From: Gnetum montanum
Taxonomy: Eukaryota; Streptophyta; Gnetopsida; Gnetales; Gnetaceae
Direction of reading: 5' to 3'
Length of the DNA: 64,000 nt
NCBI GenBank assembly: GCA_015680685.1
Contig: MNCI01017481.1
Coordinates: forward strand, 136,242 to 200,241
Position numbers and translations under genes: made by a program. Of this stretch, positions 34,022 through 46,055 are shown piece after piece (position 1 is the stretch's first letter; every line of letters begins with the position of its first letter). A model generated the notes under the pieces. It saw only the letters and a list, made by a program, of their open reading frames with translations, did no database searches and had not been told where the DNA came from.

Positions 34022-34900
34022 AATGCTGGTGTTTTCTCTACTAGGACATCTTTCTTTAGCATATGCATCAAAGGTTTAGTAATTTTGATGAATCCAAGGA
34101 TAAATTTCTTAATAAAATTTATCTTTCCAAAGAAATATCTAAGAGACTTTTTTTTTTGTAGGATGCTCAATATTCTATACCCCTTTGGATTCAAGAGTTA
34201 TCTATAGCAATTCCCTCTTGATAGATTAAGTGACCTAGTAAACTTCTTGATTTAAACCCAAAGATACATTTCTTAGGATTTAATGAAATACCATACTCAT
34301 AGCATNTGTTCCTCACTTGGTGATCAATGTTGTTTTGTATCTGTCACCCTTAGCTATCATGATTTGATTATAGCCTAAAAAACCATCTAGGAAAGAATAT
34401 ACTTGATAACCTAATACTTTAATCAACATCTCATCAATTCTAGAAAATGGATATTTACTTTTTTCTGAGGCTTCATTCAAATTCTTGAAATCCACACAAA
34501 GCCTAATATCACCATTCTTCTTTCCTACTAGAACAAAGTTGGCAAGCCATGTTGAATATCAAATTGGATATATGATTCGGGCTTGTAATAACTTCTTTAT
34601 CTCAACTTCCATAACTAGCTCAAATGATGGGTTAAATTTTCTTTATTTTTTTTTAACTGTCTTACAACCATCTATGAAAGGAATTTTATGTGTCATCACC
34701 TATAATCAAAAAATTTTAAGATCATCATAAGACCAAGCAATAATTTTTAAATTATTTTTTAGGTGTACTAATAAATTTTTCTTGAAAATTGAATCCTTTT
34801 GCTTGGTGACATTTAATGTCTTTGGTATCTCAATAGATCTGAAATTCATTGATTCATAATCTTGATCATCTGGATTCTATATATCTTTTCCAAAACTTTT
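34022..34900 (-). pseudogene. Element D: reverse transcriptase remnant
   Basis: From 34900 down, the readable blocks are MDFKNLNEASEKSKYPF at about 34495 (usual DYR.LN....D.FP), then VYSFLDGFLGYNQIMIAKG, then ISLNPKKCIFGF at about 34270. FFGKINFIKKFILGFIKITK and MHMLKKDV follow near 34130-34060. The order is that of Ty3/gypsy RT read on the minus strand. The YVDD region is not readable. An N base lies at 34306. T1 cuts it from its RNase H. Confidence 0.75.
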
Positions 34901-35289
34901 TGCTAAAATCATGGTCATAATCAATCACCTTTTTGGGAATGAAATTTCTCTCCAAATTATCAACTTCTTGAAGTGTGCAAATTCTAGATTCAAAAGATCT
35001 TATTTAAACAACTTTATTCTTCCCATTTGAGATAATGTTTTCATTCATTAAAGGCTCACTATAAATGTATATTTGATTCAGCTCTCCTTTCTAAGGTATC
35101 CACATATGTGAGTAATCTGTTAATATGTAACCTAAGAAATTTTTCCTCCAACTCTGCTCAACAAAAGACTATGTGAATTTGGTATATCTGCCACTTAAAT
35201 AGTTACTCTACTTTTTATATGAGCTTTAGAAGCGATTTCTAATAGAACATTGGGTAACTAATCCACAATCTTTACTCTACTCTTGTCCA

Positions 35290-35480
35290 CTTGAACAATA
35301 TTTTTATTTAATTTTTTAGCAATCAAACTAATTTTTTTGCATATAGATAATGGCATGATAGTAGATGTAGCTTTAGAATCAACTAAACAATTGTCAAGAT
35401 ATCTGTCCTTTAACTTCATTATCAAAAGAAAAGGAGGAGCTTCCTTGTCAAGAGTATAGGCATAGATATATTTTTTTGTC
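35290..35480 (-). pseudogene. Element D: aspartic protease remnant
   Basis: DKEAPPFLLIMKLKDRYLDN is followed by CLVDSKATSTIMPLSICKK (about 35395-35340), the protease active-site stretch with DSK in place of DSG. It is placed correctly between the gag zinc knuckle and RT. The frame is too broken to define borders, and sequence between here and RT (34.9-35.3 kb) shows only broken linker. Confidence 0.6.
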
Positions 35481-36140
35481 TTATCTATGTTAGAGACATA
35501 ACTTAACTCTAATTCTCCAACTCTCTTTTTACCTTTAATAAGCTCTAGAGCCTTTCTTTATTGATCTTCTATCTATAATAATTGATATATGCTAATATTT
35601 TCCTTGACATGTTTCAGGACCTCAAGTAGAGCATATTCTCGATCTCCATAAAATGTTGGTTTCTTCATCCATTAATTAAGAGTTTAATTTTGAGTGCTTT
35701 ATTCTACTTGATCTTCTTTACTCTTATTTCTCTCTCTTCTACTTGGTTTAAAAACCTTTCTCTTAGTAGATGGATCAGAAATAATGTTTAAGGTCTAGAA
35801 GTAGTTAATCTTTCTTTTGATCATATATTATACCCATTTTCTTCATTGTTATTGCACTCTTCATTTGAGGATATATTCACTTCAGAAATTGATAGAGAAG
35901 AGATATCACTGGATCCATTGTTAGAAGATTTGCTCACAGAATGAACACTAGATAGCCCATTATTAGATTTAATATCAAGAAAGTTAGACATAGCAACATC
36001 ACTTTCATCCTCATCTTCTACTAACTTAGTATCTTGATGCTTATATTTTCTATTTTCTTTTCTTTCTTGATCTTAACTTTTACCAAAGATTTTTCTAGTT
36101 TAACTTCTTTATTGGATAAGTCTCTCATCAACTATCCTTT
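35481..36140 (-). other. Element D: broken linker between zinc knuckle and protease
   Basis: No continuous frame. It is Ser/Lys/Glu-rich on the minus strand, as is usual for the gag-protease linker of such elements. Confidence 0.4.
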
Positions 36141-36149
36141 TTTAGATTC

Positions 36150-37072
36150 TCTGCTTTCTAACTCTTACTTTGTCTTAACAAAATATGGCCCAATAATGCT
36201 TTTATTTGAGCAAAATCTACACATGAATCATCATTTTCTCTTCTCTTTCTAAGTTGTGATAATATCTTCATGATTCAAGTTCAATTTTTTTCTAACAGTA
36301 TAGCTTCACTAAAGTAGTCATTCAATGTTAACAAGTTTGGAGTTCTCCTTAACCGTATTGAAATATTGGAATTCACAACCTTAAGATACGTATCTCTAAG
36401 CACTTTATCTGATGATCTATATTGTCTTTCAAAGAGTCCAAAATTTCTTTCAAACTTAATATTGAAATCTCTAATTAACTCTTTAACTCATTACTTAGCT
36501 TGTATTAGCCCACAATATAGTTGTTAATCCAATTGATTGCCAAACTGAGCCAAGAAAAGAATTTTCATATCATTCTAACTTGTGATACTATTGCTTGGCA
36601 AGTTTGAATACCAAATCTGAGACATATGCTTTAAATTTTCCACAAATAAACTACAAGCTTGATCTTGGTGTTGAATATTTGCATGAGCTAAAGCTAACTC
36701 AAATATGTGAATGTATTCTTCAGCTAAGTAAGCTTTTCCAAGAATAAAAATCTCAAGAAAATATTTGTAAATTACCTTAGAAATATCATTGTGGTTTTGA
36801 AATCCTAATGGTGTAACTCTTTGCCAAGGATTTGCCATCCTATTAGAATTCCTTTTGATTGTTGAACTTTTATACTTCTTTGACCTTCTCTTATAGACTA
36901 ATAAACTAGACAAAAGAGGTAATCTCATTGTCCTTCTAGTTTTTAATCCATTACTTCTTCCAAATTCAAGAACCTTCTTTTGTTCTTCTTTTGATGAATA
37001 ACTAGTCCTATAATCAAGAATTTCCTTGGAACCTTTGAAATCTTCCAAACTATTAGTTTGTTTGGTCATTAA
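36150..37072 (-). pseudogene. Element D: gag with degenerate zinc knuckle
   Basis: Starts MTKQTNSLEDFKGSKEILDY at 37069. It has LPLLSSLLVYKRRSKKYKS, RVTPLGFQNHNDISKVIYKY, and an alpha-helical block, SLFVENLKHMSQIWYSNLPS at about 36590. Downstream is VKELIRDFNIKFERNFGLFE (about 36490) as in plant gag. At about 36220 CRFCSNKSIIGPYF is a decayed CCHC knuckle keeping only the first two Cys. The first 164 codons are open, and the remainder is interrupted. Confidence 0.65.
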
Positions 37073-37164
37073 CTAGAAATAGTATCTAATTTCTTAATCC
37101 CTTCTAGAAACAAAGAACTGTTGGTGTGCTAGGACTATTAGGGTTATGATCATGAAGGAAAAAT

Positions 37165-37184
37165 TTTCCTCTAGTGCTAAAAGA
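37165..37184 (-). other. Element D primer binding site
   Basis: On the minus strand TTTTAGCACTAGAGGAAAA follows the LTR end. GCACTAGA is shared with the primer sites of T1 (18021) and T2 (54423), again about six bases from the LTR end. Confidence 0.45.
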
Positions 37185-38465
37185 ACTATTGGCAACTGTT
37201 TGGGACTACCAACATTGGGTGGCCTCCTAGTCTCATGACTTTTGGAAGTCATGGGATCAAAGGTGTTCTTCAAATAGGATTTAGGCGCTTGCTAGTCTCT
37301 CATAACACCAAGGTGTAGGTACCTCCAAATAAACTCAATAGTTATGAAATGTGCTAGACATGAGTATGTTTTTGCTGTTGCAAATGTTGAAATGATTGGG
37401 TTGCATATTAAACTATAATCAACTATCATAAAATAGATTCAGCTAAAATTTTCAAATATTGTAAGTTTTTTAAGATTCCTCTTTTGTTCAATCATTTAGT
37501 CTATATAGTCCCTATGGTACGCTATTTGCAACAAATAAAATTTTACAAAAACATTTAAGCATAATTTTACCAATCTACTAATTTCCCTCAAAGAGAAGGT
37601 TCCACAAGAAAACTAGAAATAGAGCTAGTTTTAATGGACTTAAAAAAATAAAGAAAAGAAACTAGATTCATGTGAAATCTAAAATATTTAAGCAAGATAA
37701 ATTGATATCAGGAAACACTTTGCATTAAAGCTATTCCAATTTAATCTCACTACTAATTGTCCAAACCCTCTTAGCTCAACATGAAATTTCGTCAAAGACA
37801 ATCTTATTATACTACCAAAAATGCTACATAAATGACAAAGTACCAATCTCTATTTTAGCTAGTTAATAATTTTCAAGAATTACATTCAATAGAGCATTTA
37901 AAAATTTTGGCAATTTCAAGATTGAAATACCAAGGGAATACACTTTTAAATAATGAAGCTATTTCATTTGTCTCAAAATACTAAATATTTTCCTAGATCC
38001 TCTATGCTTAAAATAGGCAATTTCATTAAGACACTACTATTAAATTTCTCTTGAGACTTTTTAACAACATAAGCTCTTCTATGGAAAATTATTAATAGGA
38101 GTCTAATATTGTATAAAAATAGAGCTATAAAAGAAACCTAGGAATAATCCCAAAGTTAAATGCCAAGAACTATACTATCTATATGATTAGCTAAGTAGAT
38201 AAAACAAAATGGAAAATAATGAACTCACATGATTAAAATAAAGTAGCTGAATTGATGTCTTTAGCAACCCATCTTACAAATAGTCTTCAATCATTATTTT
38301 TTTTTGAATCTTCCTTTTTTCTTCTTCCTCCTTTTTTTTCTTCCTCCTTGAAGGCCATTTTATAGTGACCTTGGGGAGGTTACAAATATCTAGGAATGCT
38401 AATTTATAACCACCTTAGAAGTTATAACTTTCATAGGAAGTCATTATAAATTTAAGCTATGGTTG
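37185..38465 (-). mobile_element. Element D 5' LTR, first segment
   Basis: Matches 10514-11825 of the other LTR in the same orientation. It stops after GCTATGGTTG at 38465 where element E begins. The remainder of this LTR is at 42813-44470. Confidence 0.75.
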
Positions 38466-39300
38466 TTGATAAACACGTTTGTGCCATCTATGGTGGCATT
38501 GGGGTCCAGCTGTGACATTGCGTACATGATGTTGGGGTATATACTCTATGCCTATAAATACAGTGCCTAGGCCTCCATTTTGAAAACTTTTTGGAAGTTA
38601 GTTTTCAGCCAAAGTAGCAAAGCTCTTATAGTTTATTTTCCTTGGAGTTAGAATATTTTTTAAGTGCCCACAGAAGGAGTCTAAGTGTGTATGATTCTTT
38701 GTTCAAGCATTGACGTACTTGAGCATAGCAGTGTGACGGGAATAAAATGAAATCTTTTGACAATCCCTATAGCACTAAGAATAGATTAATGTTTTCTTTA
38801 ATGTAGTTTACTTTCTTTCTCTTTACTTTAATGCATTTGAATTAATCAATTTATTTCCAGTTGTTAATGAACATGAGCACAACCACTTTGAGCATTCATA
38901 TAGTACTTAGTAACCTAGCAATGATTAATTTTTGGTAGCCTAGCAACACTATATTATTTAGGATGTGTTCAAGAAAGTGGAACGATTACTTGTGTTAGGC
39001 TAGATAGGAAATAACAAATTAGATTTTAAATTACTCTACTCTTCATTCTTATTATAGGTGATCAAATCTATAAAACATAAACTGATAAAAAATGATATAC
39101 CTCAATTACACTTAAACCAAACCCTTGAACCTGATAAGTATAGTTGGGAAGAGAATGAATGTTCTCAATGCCCAGTTCACTTCCTATAAGAGATAGTGCA
39201 TTAGGTAACTATAGGTCCACAAAATTTGACTAGATCATATGTAACACCTTAGTGATTCATATGGTTGGGCATAGGGGTACCTTGTTGCTCATCATTAGCA
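38466..39300 (+). mobile_element. Element E 5' LTR
   Basis: Starts TTGATAAACACG inside the LTR of D. A TATA box (TATAAATA) is at 38553. The part from 38934 on is repeated at 42447-42812 (TAGCCTAG.A.CACTAT ... GTAGGGGTACCTYGTTGCTCAT). The LTR end is near 39300; the exact base is uncertain. Confidence 0.65.
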
Positions 39301-40390
39301 TTGTTGCCAAGGATCCTTTTGTTGTTTCATTTACTATCTAGAACTTGGTGAATAGAATTTAAGTCGTTAGAATGAACCTTAGGGTCATATCCTATTTTAC
39401 AATACTACAACAACTATTTGCAAGCACACTATGATTTTTATTTCACTAATTGATAATGTCTTCTCCTCATAGGAGAAATTCACTACCCAAGATTGATAAA
39501 GCTTATCAGGTAGTGCCTCAACAATATCAAATTGTATATACTCATCATGATGAGTATGTACCAAAATTCACCTTCATCCTACACCAAGATGAATAGCTAC
39601 GGTGGCGTGACATGGAAGGCAATGTTTTTTTGCCACCTAATCGAGTTATTCTTGCAATGCTCTATCACATTCTTACATGATGTGATCTCCAAGACCATGA
39701 TATAGAGTACATTGTGGAAGATACTAATGCCAAGGATTATCATCCCACTAAAGCAAAACATTTGTAGGACTAGCAACTAGAACAGTGCTATGAATTTTTG
39801 AAGGGAAAAGAACTTAATGATTTTCCATTCCTATTGTACCAACAAGCTAGTGGAGAACCCTTCTCTAGGGGTTTTCCATTCAATGAAACTCCTCTCTTTA
39901 ACTTTGGTGATGGAGGTCAAAACTAGAATTTTCACTCCACAATTCACAATCTTGGTTCTAATAATAAGGGATCCAATGATAAAGAAGGATTTAGAGGGGC
40001 AGGTTAAGACAAGGATGTAGACAAGAAGTAAGATTGTTATTATGGTCGTAATCACCGAGGAGGTGGAAGTAGGCATCATGATGGTGTTGGTTCTCTTTCA
40101 TCATCATCTTCTTCTTCATCTATCTTTAACCATGATTGCAAAAGGCAAGACCATGATGGAGGTGATTAAAATGAATGAAATGAATAATGAGACCAAAATG
40201 ATCCAAGGGACCATCGAGAAAGACAAGATCAAAGGCACAGATGTTCAAGAGAGGCACATCATCATGAATGAAAGGGTATTAGGGGGCATCATAGGAACCA
40301 TGATCAAGGCCTAGATGAGCCTCTCCTTGCTACCTAAAGTATGCTTAACATCACAGAGGTGGTGAGAATTCCAATAAGACATGTGAACAA
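39301..40390 (+). other. Element E 5' leader and gag N-terminal remnant
   Basis: Broken plus-strand sequence. Fragments around 39600-39690 (LPPNRVILAMLYHILT) and His/Asp/Gly-rich repeats at 40020-40300 suggest a gag N-terminal part, but no frame is continuous. Confidence 0.35.
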
Positions 40391-41750
40391 TAGTAAGATC
40401 AAATGGTTAGACATGAACAATATTCCTTGATTTGAAGGAGGATATAACTCTAATCCATAGAATCATCTTCAAGATTTCTAAGATGCATGTGCCTTGCAAA
40501 ACATAGATAACGAGTGGTAAAAATTAAAGCTATGCCCTAGGACACTTATCAAAGAAGCAAAAAGCTGGTACTAGTCCTTAAAGCCAAAATCTATCAAATG
40601 ATGGAGTACCATGCTTGAGTTGTTCAATGATAAATATCAAACATACTCCAAAGTGTCTAACTTAAGGAATCAAATTCAAGAATAAAAACAAGGCACAAAC
40701 CCTTCTATGTTTCCATTGGCCAATACTACGCCTTAATGCACAAATGTCTGAGCCATGGTTATTCTCAACTGGATCAACTTCGCCACATAGTAGACAGGCT
40801 TTAGTTAGAAATGAGGGGAACCCTTGGTGTCTATGCCCAAGGGCGATTGTTAGAACTAAGTGCTTTTCAAATACAAAGATTAATAGAGTAGTTCACCAAA
40901 GAGAAGGGAAAACTATCCTTCCATTCGCAAGAGGGAGGTTCAATTCTATGATAGTGAGGAAAAGTTTGTATTTGATGAAGCATAAATAAGAAAACCTTAT
41001 GACTTCAAAAATTCCAATCTAAACTTACGACCAAGGTTGATTAGTTATGGGACTCAATGAACAATAGATTCCAAGCTATTTTTGAAATTGTTGAAGAGTC
41101 ACAAAGGTAAGGGCAAGATTGCTACAATCGAAGAAGTTGCAAACAGTGAATCAGATGATGATCATGAATGTGACATCTATCAATATGAACATCCTAAAGG
41201 ATTTTTCCCCATTGTGTCACATCTACAAGAGTCTAGGATATATGCCTTACATCCATGACTTACACAAAGGCAAACATCTAGAAGGTTACCTTATCCTCAA
41301 GGTAATCTCAAGCAATTCCACTAGCAACAACCATATTATTCAAGTGGAGCTCCATTGCAATTATATGAATAGGTAGCAACCAAAGTCATGGGCACTAGCA
41401 CTACCAAGGCAACAATACCCTTACCGGTGTCTTGATCCATATGGTTACTACATTCAACAACCCATGTTTCCACATGACTCCTCCAGTCACATCTCTAATT
41501 TTTAGCCTCACTACCATCCTTCATATTATTATCAAGCTCATTTTCCACATGAAAGAAGGGATACCACCTCTTATCCTTATCCTTCTCCTATCCTTGCACA
41601 TGCTCCTCCTCCACCCACACATCCACCACCTGCTCCACCTATGCAGGATGAACTAACAACTCAACCGCAACAACACAATGCTACAAGGGCTATTAATCCA
41701 TAGCTAAATCATCAATTGGAGGGGTCGAATGCCTGATCAAAGAAAATGCC
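40391..41750 (+). pseudogene. Element E: Ty3/gypsy gag remnant
   Basis: IPRFEGGYNSNP, NHLQDF, CALQNIDNEW, then EAKSWY.SLKPKSIK.WSTM and ELFNDKYQTYSKVSNLRNQI (about 40420-40690) give the Retrotrans_gag core. A C-terminal Gln/Pro/Tyr-rich tail follows from GYMPYIHDLH (about 41236) to APPPPTHPPPAPPMQDE at 41650. The tail matches that of element A at 3.17-3.5 kb, so A and E belong to related families. Stops are mostly TAG. Confidence 0.65.
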
Positions 41751-41756
41751 TTTCTT

Positions 41757-42360
41757 TTGAACCCTAGTCCACCTCAGCCCTCTCATACACCCATGGTTGA
41801 CAACCCTGCTCTTGTCTCTTCCTCCTCTATATCAAATTCCTTCAAGCCTCCTTCAAACCAAACTCTACCTAGGATCCATACTATAATGCCCACTCATACT
41901 GTATCTAATTGGATTTGTGTAGGAAACCTTTCCAAGAAATTAGCCAATCCTATAAGTCCTCTAATTTATTTGCATATTGCTAGGAATGAACCATGCAAGG
42001 CTCTTCTCAATTCAGGTTCTAGTGTTAGTTTAATTTATCATGAGATTTACACTACCTAAAACCTACCTCCTCTCAAGAAGAGCAACATAAGATTAGAATT
42101 GGTAAGTCAGTCCATCACTATTCCATTGGGACTAGAAGAAGAAATTATGACCACTATCTATGGGTGGTCTTATCCTACTGACTTCTTAGTAATTAAATTA
42201 GAGAATTGTGAAGGGGATTTTCCAATCATAATGGAAGGGGCATGGCTAAGCACTGTTGAAGAATGAGCATAAGAGATCTTTCCATTGAGATATCTAAAGA
42301 AAATTCATTTGGAAAGATCAAGAAGAAGAGAGTTCCATACATTATGTACAATGATATAGG
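41757..42360 (+). pseudogene. Element E: aspartic protease remnant
   Basis: One open stretch, 41757-42059, ends CKALLNSGSSVSLIYHEIYT. LLNSGSS is the protease active site with Asn for the catalytic Asp. After a stop the protein continues GDFPIIMEGAWL and SIRDLSIEISKEN, as in element A. RT, RNase H and integrase are absent: the element passes directly into its 3' LTR fragment, so E is internally deleted. Confidence 0.65.
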
Positions 42361-42446
42361 GTGCAATTTTGTGTAAAAACTTTGGTCTATAAAGCAAATA
42401 TCTATCTCTGGATGCAAGTAGTGTGCACCAGAAGCAAAAACGTTTG

Positions 42447-42812
42447 GTAGCCTAGAAGCACTATATGTGTTTAGGATGTGTTCAGGAAAGTGGGATAGTT
42501 ACTTGTATTAGGCTAGATAGGCAATAATGAATTAGATTTTAAATTACTCTACTCTTCATTCTTGTTGTAGGTAATCAAATCTATAAAACATAAAATGATA
42601 AAAAATCATATACCTCAGTTACACTTAAATCATACCCTCAAGCCTCAAAAGTGTAGTTGGGAAGACAATGAATGTTCTCAATGCCCATTTCAATTCTTAT
42701 AAGAGCTAGTGCATTAGGTAACTATAGGTCCATGGAATTTGACTAAATCGTGCATAATGCCTTAGTAATTCATATGGTTGGATGTAGGGGTACCTCGTTG
42801 CTCATTCATTGC
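42447..42812 (+). mobile_element. Element E 3' LTR, truncated at its 5' side
   Basis: Matches the last 360 bases of the 5' LTR (38934-39300). The first about 470 bases, including the TATA box, are missing, so a single deletion removed pol and the start of this LTR. It ends at TCATTGCC, where the LTR of D resumes with AAATGTTTCC. Confidence 0.65.
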
Positions 42813-44470
42813 CAAATGTTTCCTTAGTAATAAATATCATGGAGATCACCATAGGAAGTTACAATAATTAGAGAAATATATGTCCAAGTTGGCAAGTTTC
42901 TCATAAGAGACTACAAATATCAAGGAGAATTAATCATAATTTCCTATGGAAATTAAAAATAAAGTTATATTTAACAAGCATTCATAAATATTTTTGTTCT
43001 AAGCCATAAGCCCTACCCAACTTTTAAGATACTACAATATATATATATATATATATATAATTAAGGCTTTGTAGCTTTATTGCTACTTTTATCAATGTGT
43101 TTATACCAAACATCTAAACATTGCAATGTATGTTTACCTCCCATGGACTCAACACCATGCATTGAGTCATCCTCTTCTTGCATTCAGAAGAAAATATACC
43201 ATTTATTGTGCTCTACTTCATTCTTGGTGTTGTTTCCTCCAAGAAAACATAGAGTCTTTCTAGCCCTTCATTGTTGAAGCTTGCAGCTATGTCGTCATCA
43301 CCTTCATTGCCATTTTCTATCATTACCTTTGTTGTTGCATGCAATTGTAACTAGTATTGATAATGGATCTACATGAGCCGTAAGCATCTTCATTGGGTTT
43401 TGGCCTAATCTAGCCAAGAGAGGCTACATGTTTCTATGTTTTTGTAGTCTAGATTAATGGATTTTCCATCTCTTTTCCTATTGTAGGCTTTGGATGTCAT
43501 TTTTGTTAGCCCTGGTGCCATCTTAGAACAAACACTATTTGGGCATTGTAACTCATTTATGAATTCGTAGTGCCCTGTGCCTAAGTATAGGCTTTAAAAT
43601 GTATTAATGTTTAGATATTCTTTGTTTATTTCTCCTACTTCTTGATGGGTGTCATTAATTTTTCTGAATAAGAGATATTCCTTAGGGTTTCATATTTTCT
43701 CAACCTTGATACTATTCATTTGAAATAATTTGGTACCGTAGGTTTTCACCATTCTGCAAATACCCATCTTACATTTTCTCTAGGATGTAATTTTTGGTAA
43801 TAGCCTAAGTATTTTTTGTTTCTTTTAAAATCCCAAATGATGCTCTAAGTGTTTTGCATAAATATTTGTGAATATGGAAAGGCTTCATTTAGTTTTGCAC
43901 TTCCCTTCTATTAAATTTCCAAAGCTTACGCAATGAATAGTGTATAATTAAGCTCTTGTGTAGATAATGGTGATTTGGAAATTTAGCAACATTCCATGTT
44001 TTGTAACTCTCTAAAATTTTTCTTATTACTCACATTATTCATTCCATGCAACTAGTAGGCTTCAAAGTTTCTTTAAATTCACCATATTTCAACTTCCAAA
44101 AGGTATATTCATCTCTCAAAACTTCAAACCAAGGTAAATGATTACAAGTACCTTTGCTATCTACCACTTAGCCATTTCACTTGAATGAGTAGTTATAATA
44201 TTATTGTTCTTCCCCTTTCAAAACCTTTAACTCATACAATGAGAAATCAACATTGAAACCAAGCTCCATGGTTGTGAAAATAAACATCCTACTTATTATT
44301 AACATGTGAACATACTTTCATTCTACAAGGAAAGTAACTAAACTCCAATGAGCTTTTTCCTTTTCTCCACTTATGTACCATCATGCATTCACTAATAAAA
44401 TTTGTATTTTAATTAAACCAAACATTAATTTATAAATTCTACTTCATAAGATGGCTTCAATGTATAAACA
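42813..44470 (-). mobile_element. Element D 5' LTR, second segment
   Basis: Continues the match to 11826-13497. Contains a TA dinucleotide run at about 43035-43060. On the minus strand it starts TGTTTATACATT at 44470, matching TGTTGATACATT in the other LTR. Confidence 0.75.
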
Positions 44471-46055
44471 CTTGCAAGTGGGCAAGTGTCATGATAGATA
44501 AGAGAAGGGGATTATTAGGCATAGAAAATCTTAGGAAATGCTACATCATTCCAAGTCATGCATGAAACTAGTGAAGGTGTCACAGTGGTAGTTATGCAGC
44601 ACCAAGATGTAGTAGGAGCCACAAAAGTTATCATAGACCACATTAGAGAACCATTTAATGTCCTTCTTATGCTACCAACTGATATTTGTAGAGCAAGACA
44701 TGCTCAAATATTAGTTGGTACCTCAATGAATCTTGCAAAACATGAAGATATACTAGATAGACCACTATAGATAGGCCAAGTTATGCAAAATTTATTTAAT
44801 ATTCCAAGTGATATTACTACAATGTAGTCTAATCTGATTGCCACCAAAGGGAAGCTAGTCATGATTGAGACAAGGGCAAAACATGTAGAGAATGAGGTGC
44901 ATAGATTACAAGGGGAATTAGCAACCCTAAAGGCCAAAAGTTGAGACCTTGCATAGTTCATAGCTCTTGATCAACTAGAACAATTCAGAATAGATCAAGT
45001 AAGGTAATTAATTACCCACAACAACAAAGTTGATATGCAGAGGAAAAAGGTGGTGTGGAATGCCTCATTTGTAGAAGCACAAACCTATGCCCACAGTGAA
45101 GCCCTCACAACATTGGAAGAAGAAAATAAAAAGCTTGCTATTGATAACACAAGGTTGATTAATTTGGAAAAATTGAAAAATGTTCTCTAAGAAAGAATTC
45201 ATTAACTATGAGAATAGCTAATCGGAGTCAAGAAAGACACTAGCAAATTGGTGTGAGAAAATAGGAACTTATCAATGGAAGAAATCCACATAATTCATCA
45301 AAAGTCAACAATTGAAATAAGTGCATGGTAAATGAGTTCAAGAAACATGAAAGAATCAAGGAGAATTTTAGGGATCAAGTGTATATGTATAAATAGATCA
45401 ATGAGAAAGAAATCCATATGGAAAAGGCTAAGATTAACTTCATCATAGCTCAAACTCTTGATTGGCAACCCATTCTGGATAGTCTTGCCCACATTCATTA
45501 GGCCAAAATCAAGAATAAGAACCAGAAGATAGAAGATGTTACAGAATACATAGGATTAGCAAACCTTTGGTATGCTAACTTAGCCATGTTTACAACATGA
45601 TGGCCTAGAAATGAACTTGAGCAATAGGTAGTTGTTGTGTATCTCATGTATAAGAAGGATTTTTCTAATAGAAAGCATGCCTTACAAAAACTCCATGTAG
45701 CAAATTCCAAACTCAAAATTGCAAAAGCAAGCTACTAGGAACAAAAAGATGTCATAGAAAATTTTGCCTTGGAGAATGTTTGACTACCAAGAACTCAAAA
45801 AGATAGCTATATCTTTTGATGAAGAGAGGTAGGAGTTCACAGCATAGTACATGAAAGCTAATCAAATGTTCCTACAACTGCTATGTCCACCGAAGGTACC
45901 GGCTCCATCAAACATTGGTCAATCAACATGGACGATACATGACCCAAGGATAGAAGAGAAAAAACTTCATGTGCTCCTAAACCATTATCAATTCCAAAAG
46001 TCTAATGATAAAGAAAAGAAGCTAATGAAAGAGCTACCACTACCAGGAACATAAG
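44471..46055 (+). pseudogene. Element X, 3' part: coiled-coil protein remnant
   Basis: A broken plus-strand frame, HETSEGVTVVVMQHQDVVGA at 44560, is followed by long heptad-rich segments (KHVENEVHRLQGELATLKAK at about 44880; TYAHSEALTTLEEENKKLAI at about 45090). The tail is SNIGQSTWTIHDPRIEEKKL (about 45910-45970), ending at a TAA near 46054. No zinc knuckle, protease or RT follows. It is placed on the other side of element D from 9.0-10.5 kb in the same orientation, so both halves probably come from one element whose only product was this protein. Confidence 0.45.

Noticed and set aside
43035-43062. (TA)n run, and (CT)n runs at 47452 and 60834, C9 run at 13503
   Set aside because: Ordinary simple repeats of no special meaning, apart from possible length error.
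10514-44470. Target-site duplication of element D
   Set aside because: Flanks near 10509-10513 (CCCT) and 44471-44475 (CTTGC) do not match; the LTR borders are uncertain by a few bases.
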